A stretch of 64,000 nucleotides of DNA from the NCBI GenBank assembly GCA_013215805.1, contig JABSQM010000014.1, positions 186,001 to 250,000 on the forward strand, given 5' to 3'. The translations under genes and the position numbers were made by a program. The DNA comes from Piscirickettsiaceae bacterium. Lineage in GTDB: Bacteria; Pseudomonadota; Gammaproteobacteria; Nitrosococcales; Methylophagaceae. Positions 59,590 to 64,000 of this stretch are shown piece after piece (positions within the stretch are counted from its first letter, which is position 1; every line of letters begins with the position of its first letter). A model generated the notes under the pieces. The model was not told the DNA's origin. It did not search any database and saw only the letters and a list, made by a program, of their open reading frames with translations.

Positions 59590-60156
59590 ATGCCATTTAA
59601 ATCAACACTCATACGTCATCAATCCATGGTTGAAGGATTATTTAAACTTGATATTCAAGTCAATAAATTGCTTGAAAGAATAATTAAATGCCTGGATCAG
59701 GGGAATAAAATTATATTTTTTGGAAATGGTGGTAGCGCAGCAGATGCACAACATTTAGCTGCTGAATTTATTGTACGTTATCGAAAACAACGCTTACCAC
59801 TAGCGGCAATGGCTCTAACGACTGATACGTCAATTATTACAGCTCATGGTAATGATTATAGCTTTGCAACAATTTTTGACCGTCAGATCTTAGCTTTAGC
59901 CAAGAAAGGTGATATTGCCATTGGTTTGTCATCCTCAGGAAATAGTGACAATGTCATGAATGGCATTAAGAGAGCACAGCAGATAGGTTGTTGGACCTGC
60001 GCATTCACTGGTGCAAGTGGTGGCAAATTATTTAACTTGGCAGATGACTGTATTCGCCTCTCTACAGAGGAAACGGCTCGTGTACAGGAAGGTCATCTCA
60101 TAGTTGGACATTGGTTGTGCGAAGCCTTGGACGATCGAATCAGCAGAACCCAATGA
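59590..60156 (+). CDS. gmhA: phosphoheptose isomerase
   Basis: SIS-domain enzyme turning sedoheptulose 7-phosphate into D-glycero-D-manno-heptose 7-phosphate, the first step of ADP-heptose synthesis for LPS. 188 residues. FFGNGGSAADAQHLAAEF near residue 46, GLSSSGNSDNVMNGI near 117, TGASGGKL and EGHLIVGHWLCE near the end. The closely related DiaA replication protein is an alternative, but hldE in the same window supports GmhA. The stop overlaps the next start by ATGA, so translation is coupled. Confidence 0.9.
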   Translation: MPFKSTLIRHQSMVEGLFKLDIQVNKLLERIIKCLDQGNKIIFFGNGGSAADAQHLAAEFIVRYRKQRLPLAAMALTTDTSIITAHGNDYSFATIFDRQILALAKKGDIAIGLSSSGNSDNVMNGIKRAQQIGCWTCAFTGASGGKLFNLADDCIRLSTEETARVQEGHLIVGHWLCEALDDRISRTQ

Positions 60157-61346
60157 GTATGAAAAATTATAGCGCTGACGTTGTTATTATAGGAGCTGGA
60201 ATAACTGGTTTATGGATACATAATTGTTTAAATAATATAAACATCCACTCCCTATTATTAGAAAATAATTCTATCGGAAATGCGCAAACTTTAAGTTCGC
60301 AAGGCATTATCCATGGAGGTACAAAATATGCTATTGACGGCATTCTTTCTAAAGCTACACAATCAATTAGTGACATGCCAGCCCGATGGAGAGCCTGTCT
60401 CAATGGTAAAGGAGACATCGATTTAAGAGGAGTAAGGATATTCACAAATCATCAATTGATGTGGTCAAAAGACCGACTATCTTCTAAAATGGCATCATTT
60501 TTTTCTAGCAAAGCACTTCATAGCCGCGTACAGATAATAAATGAGCAATTGCGACCCGAAATGTTTCGACATATAAACTATACATCCCAATTGTACAGAC
60601 TCAATGAACCAGTTTTAGATATCGTTAGCATGATCAGATGTTTGGTTACACCTTGGCAAGAACGCATTATGAAAATTTCTAATGATAGTAATATTACCTG
60701 GAGTCAAAAAAAAAATAAGGTGCAATCACTTACACTTGACCGTAAAATACATATAGCTGCACAGCAATTCGTTTTAACTGCTGGTGAAGGTAATGAAGCT
60801 TTACTGACATCATTAGGTATGAAAAAACCTGCCATGCAACGCAGGCCATTGCGAATGTTGTTATGTAAATCCACAAATAAAGCTCAAATATTACCTATTA
60901 TTTATGCTCATATATTGATATCTAGCTGGAAACTTACGACCATAACCAGTCACTTTGATGAGAATGACAACATCATCTGGTATATTGGTGGCAGTATTGC
61001 TGAACTAAGCATTGGCGACACACCTAAACAACTCACTGCTAAGGCAGAAATCTTATTAAATAATCTTATGCCTTGGTTAAAATTACCAACTTTAAAATGG
61101 GCAGCCCATACAGTCAATCGTGCGGAGCCTAAGCAATCTACATTCTCAAGACCTGATACATCCTTTATTGAATCCATAGATAATATACACATTGCTTGGC
61201 CGACCAAGTTAGCGTTAGCTCCTAATCTTTCTGATAAAGTAATAACAGTGATTCTAAGGGACATAAAGCCAACTGAACATGAAAAACTAATTAATGTGCC
61301 CGCTGTAACGATCGGAAAACCATTATGGGATAGAGCTTTCAAATGA
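60153..61346 (+). CDS. FAD-dependent oxidoreductase (DAO family)
   Basis: 397 residues from the ATG overlapping the gmhA stop (ATGA); a second ATG two codons on is possible. The N-terminal FAD-binding dinucleotide fold reads ADVVIIGAGITGLW, then GTKYAIDG, where DAO/glycerol-3-phosphate-dehydrogenase-like proteins contact the isoalloxazine ring. The mid-region FVLTAGEGNEALL resembles the family's second FAD strand. Substrate unknown. Its coupling to gmhA upstream and an aldo/keto reductase downstream suggests a small carbohydrate or sugar-derived metabolite, but this is inference. C-terminal residues are divergent from well-known members. Confidence 0.75.
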   Translation: MSMKNYSADVVIIGAGITGLWIHNCLNNINIHSLLLENNSIGNAQTLSSQGIIHGGTKYAIDGILSKATQSISDMPARWRACLNGKGDIDLRGVRIFTNHQLMWSKDRLSSKMASFFSSKALHSRVQIINEQLRPEMFRHINYTSQLYRLNEPVLDIVSMIRCLVTPWQERIMKISNDSNITWSQKKNKVQSLTLDRKIHIAAQQFVLTAGEGNEALLTSLGMKKPAMQRRPLRMLLCKSTNKAQILPIIYAHILISSWKLTTITSHFDENDNIIWYIGGSIAELSIGDTPKQLTAKAEILLNNLMPWLKLPTLKWAAHTVNRAEPKQSTFSRPDTSFIESIDNIHIAWPTKLALAPNLSDKVITVILRDIKPTEHEKLINVPAVTIGKPLWDRAFK

Positions 61347-62149
61347 CGGTATATCTACATCAACGCAATTCAATATCTAAGACAGGAGTTATCGTTTCAC
61401 CTTTAGGGCTAGGCATGGTTAAGTTAGGTCGCGACAAAAGCTTAAAATATAAAAACCAATTTAAGATTGCCAGCAATAAACAAGCATTAGAGTTTTTGGC
61501 CTGCTCCTGGGATTATGGTATTAATTTAATTGACACTGCCCCTGCCTATGGCAATAGTGAGCATCGTTTAGGCGAGCTTCTTCCTAAACTCAATAAAGAC
61601 TGGGTAATATCAACCAAAGTTGGGGAAATATTTAGCAATATAACTGAGAGATCTACATATAATTTTGCGCCAAAATTTATTGTCACTAGTGTCAAACAAA
61701 GCCTAAAAAGATTAAAACGTGATGTTTTAGATATTGTATTAATCCATTCTGATGGCAATGATACTAAAATTATTGAACAAGGTGCATTAGAGGTGTTATC
61801 TGATTTGAAACGACAAGGTTGGATTCGAGCCTCTGGCATGTCTACTAAATCCCTTGATGGAGGATTATTGGCGCTGAAACACTCCGACTTAGCTATGATA
61901 ATGTATAACCCCAAATACAGAAATGAGCAAAAGGTATTTGAGCAAGCCCTAAAAAATGATAAAAGCATTTTTATCAAGAAAGCTTTTTCTAGCGGCCATT
62001 TAATAAATAGCGATATGAAAAATCCTATACAAGCTAGCTTCAATTTGATATTTCAGGAGCCATCAGTAAGTAGTATTATCATTGGTACTATGAATGCTGC
62101 CCATATGAAGGATAATGTGAAAAAAGCTATGTGCGCCTTGAAAAAATAA
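61343..62149 (+). CDS. aldo/keto reductase
   Basis: NAD(P)H-dependent TIM-barrel reductase, 268 residues. VSPLGLGMVKLG near residue 18, DYGINLIDTAPAYGNSEHRLGELL near 58-81 with catalytic Asp and Tyr, STKVGEIF with the catalytic Lys near 92, LDIVLIHSDG with the His near 132, and SSIIIGTMNAAHM at the cofactor-binding end. Somewhat shorter than typical (about 300). It overlaps the FAD oxidoreductase stop by ATGA. Third gene of the coupled set; substrate unknown. Confidence 0.85.
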   Translation: MTVYLHQRNSISKTGVIVSPLGLGMVKLGRDKSLKYKNQFKIASNKQALEFLACSWDYGINLIDTAPAYGNSEHRLGELLPKLNKDWVISTKVGEIFSNITERSTYNFAPKFIVTSVKQSLKRLKRDVLDIVLIHSDGNDTKIIEQGALEVLSDLKRQGWIRASGMSTKSLDGGLLALKHSDLAMIMYNPKYRNEQKVFEQALKNDKSIFIKKAFSSGHLINSDMKNPIQASFNLIFQEPSVSSIIIGTMNAAHMKDNVKKAMCALKK

Positions 62150-63528
62150 TAATTTATCACTGATGATATATTTTTACCACCCTGCACCCCAAAAAATTAA
62201 TGTAATTATTCTTTGACAAAAAGTAATAATATTTTATCAAATTCATTCAACATTTTTATATTATATGTTTATTTAAAGAGTATATGCTGAAAGAACGAAA
62301 AATATAATCATGAATCACAAGCAAATTAATCTGTAAAATTAGCATATAAACTATATATTGAATAGAACATGTATATTTCCAAAACTCTCCCTGTCTAAAA
62401 TTCATAAAAATTAAAATAGAAAGAGAACTATACTGTGCTAAGCAGGCACAAATGGACTAATTGAGATAATGGAAAATAATAAACGTAAAATAAATGTTGA
62501 GTGAACTTCATAATAAAGAACAAAATACGCAAAAAATCTAAATATACCTTTGACCTTGAAAATTAATAGAGAGTATTGTGAAACTAGTTGAATTCCCAAC
62601 AACACAAAACTTATTTCAAGTAGCAATAATTAATAAAGTCTAATGAAAACAATAGAAGCATTATAAGCTTTAGACACCTATATGCATCAAGTTTCAAAGA
62701 TTCTTCAAAAAATTGAAGTTTCGGAAAATTCATGAATATTTTAATGTATAATTCAAATTATATTATATTTATAAAAATATTGTAAAGATAATCAAAAAGT
62801 TTAGTGAAATTATGTGAAATCAAAATCAAAAGACAATATCATGAAATATATAAATGGAGATATTATAAAGTGTAATTAAAAATAAATATGATTGTAATAT
62901 TTTTATTTAAAAATTCTCAAACTCTTAGACATATCATTGATGCAATTTATTTTTTAATTTTATCAAAAATTGATAAAAATATTAAAATCTATGCTTTGAA
63001 ATATTTTTAAAGACAATAACATATCACCTCCTCATTATATTATTATAAAAAATAATGAAGACTATACTGTATTATACAATAACTTAAAATATTAAAAATA
63101 TAATAGACTAAATTAGTCATAATAAAAAGTTTTTATTTAAAAATGAATACCACCAACCAACTTAGATGCTTTTTGCCATATACGAAAATAAGACAGATAT
63201 TATTTATTTTACAAATGCCCATAAGCCGAATAGCCAAAATAATTATAAATCTGTTGAAATTAAAAATACCGGCATGACTCTTGATGATTACAAAAATAAA
63301 AAAGAGAGGGGTAATAATGATTGTTCAAAAGATGGAAAGCTCTGATAGTAGTAGATTGTAATTTATCATTAATCTAGCACAAAAATATACTTTATTGTCG
63401 TCTGAGCACAATTACTAAAATTGATCATGATATCGCCACGTCCTTCTTAATAATATTGAAATTTATAGAATAAATAGTGAAATATTTCAAATCCCTTTAA
63501 ATTACAAAGTAGTTATAGAGATATTTTG
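62150..63528. other. 1.4-kb very AT-rich spacer
   Basis: Between the aldo/keto reductase and hldE. No gene recognised. The minus-strand frame at 62438-62626 and a hydrophobic stretch near 63130-63330 have no start signal or family match. One of the most AT-rich parts of the window. Confidence 0.4.
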
Positions 63529-64000
63529 TTATTTATACTTACCAGTTATTTTATCAATAATCATTGTAGTGGAACAATTAGATATCATTCCCATTACTAT
63601 AACTTGACCGCCATAACCCTCAACAATATCCCAGCCTATTACATTTTCCTTATCGTAGTCACCACCTTTTACTAATATATCAGGTTTTATTTTACGTAAT
63701 AAATATTCGGGAGTGTCTCCCTTAAAAGGAATAACCCAGTCAACTGCACCTAATGCGGCCAATACAGCTAATCTCCTCTCGGTTGTATTTATCGGTCGGC
63801 CGACACCTTTTAATTTAGCAACAGATTCATCGGTATTAATAGCAACGATCAATCGATCACCTAAAGCTCTGGCTTGCTGTAAGTAGCTAACATGTCCAGC
63901 ATGCAATATATCAAAACAACCATTGGTGAACACAATTTTTTCACCACGTTGTTTCGCATATTTGGTTTCTATTCTTAATTCCTTTAAGGTAACGATATTA
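63529..64000 (-). CDS. hldE: HldE C-terminal ADP-heptose adenylyltransferase (partial)
   Basis: Attaches AMP to heptose 1-phosphate, giving ADP-heptose for the LPS core. Only the C-terminal part is in the window. The frame is open to the window edge, reading NIVTLKEL before [19 protein letters not shown], so the in-frame GTG at 63933 is internal. Nucleotidyltransferase motifs: [17 protein letters not shown] (HxGH type), [29 protein letters not shown] and the end GNCSTT-like [10 protein letters not shown]. The linker before the domain fits the bifunctional kinase/adenylyltransferase HldE; a stand-alone form is not excluded. It works in the same pathway as gmhA. Confidence 0.9.
   Translation of the reverse strand, partial: NIVTLKELRIETKYAKQRGEKIVFTNGCFDILHAGHVSYLQQARALGDRLIVAINTDESVAKLKGVGRPINTTERRLAVLAALGAVDWVIPFKGDTPEYLLRKIKPDILVKGGDYDKENVIGWDIVEGYGGQVIVMGMISNCSTTMIIDKITGKYK

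Overview
The window looks like part of a reduced, AT-rich genome of a gammaproteobacterium, probably a host-associated lineage that is still losing genes. Intact genes fill about 64% of it. The rest is long AT-rich spacers, and several of these still hold readable gene corpses. Gene identities and order fit Gammaproteobacteria of the Pseudomonas/Oceanospirillales kind: ispB divergent from rplU-rpmA-obgE-proB, a uvrA relic divergent from an MFS transporter, grpE/dnaK/dnaJ/dapB, dnaQ/rnhA/gloB/mltD, and rppH next to an HAD phosphatase. I cannot name the species.

Layout. 1-7.4 kb: gshB-apbE operon, a decayed uvrA, a YajR-type MFS transporter and a YciK-like reductase with worn active-site motifs. 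7.4-15.4 kb: a decayed squalene/phytoene synthase gene, ispB, rplU-rpmA-obgE-proB, rpsT, and xthA with a one-base frameshift in a poly-A run. 16-33 kb, all on the minus strand: rluB, trpS, serS, a central-carbon block (tkt, gap, pgk, pyk), a thioredoxin-fold protein, dapB, dnaJ, dnaK, grpE. 35-43.5 kb: dnaQ-rnhA, gloB, pyrD with a DUF2797 gene, mltD, a PuuD-type membrane protein and an elongator tRNA-Met. 43.6-44.4 kb: a dead IS6-family transposase beside a probable etfA scrap. 44.5-53.3 kb: ilvD, argA, rppH, HAD phosphatase, gatB, groEL-groES. 55.5-64 kb: ribF with a ruined FAD-synthetase half and an intact riboflavin-kinase half, ispA, a coupled gmhA / FAD oxidoreductase / aldo-keto reductase operon, and the end of hldE running off the window.

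How it works together. The retained genes cover translation (rplU, rpmA, rpsT, trpS, serS, gatB, rluB, obgE, tRNA-Met), protein folding (three sigma-32-type promoters still drive dnaK, grpE and groES), lower glycolysis and transketolase, polyprenyl precursors (ispA, ispB), amino-acid steps (proB, argA, ilvD, dapB), glutathione and methylglyoxal defence (gshB, gloB), pyrimidines (pyrD), heptose for LPS (gmhA, hldE) and cell-wall turnover (mltD). Lost or failing functions include nucleotide-excision repair (uvrA), squalene/hopanoid-type synthesis, a mobile element, probably an electron-transfer flavoprotein and the FAD-synthetase domain of RibF. I found no CRISPR array, rRNA, prophage, toxin or secondary-metabolite cluster. 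The most unusual candidates are the domain-selective decay of ribF, the poly-A frameshift in xthA, the coupled gmhA operon and an unexplained structured patch next to dnaQ.
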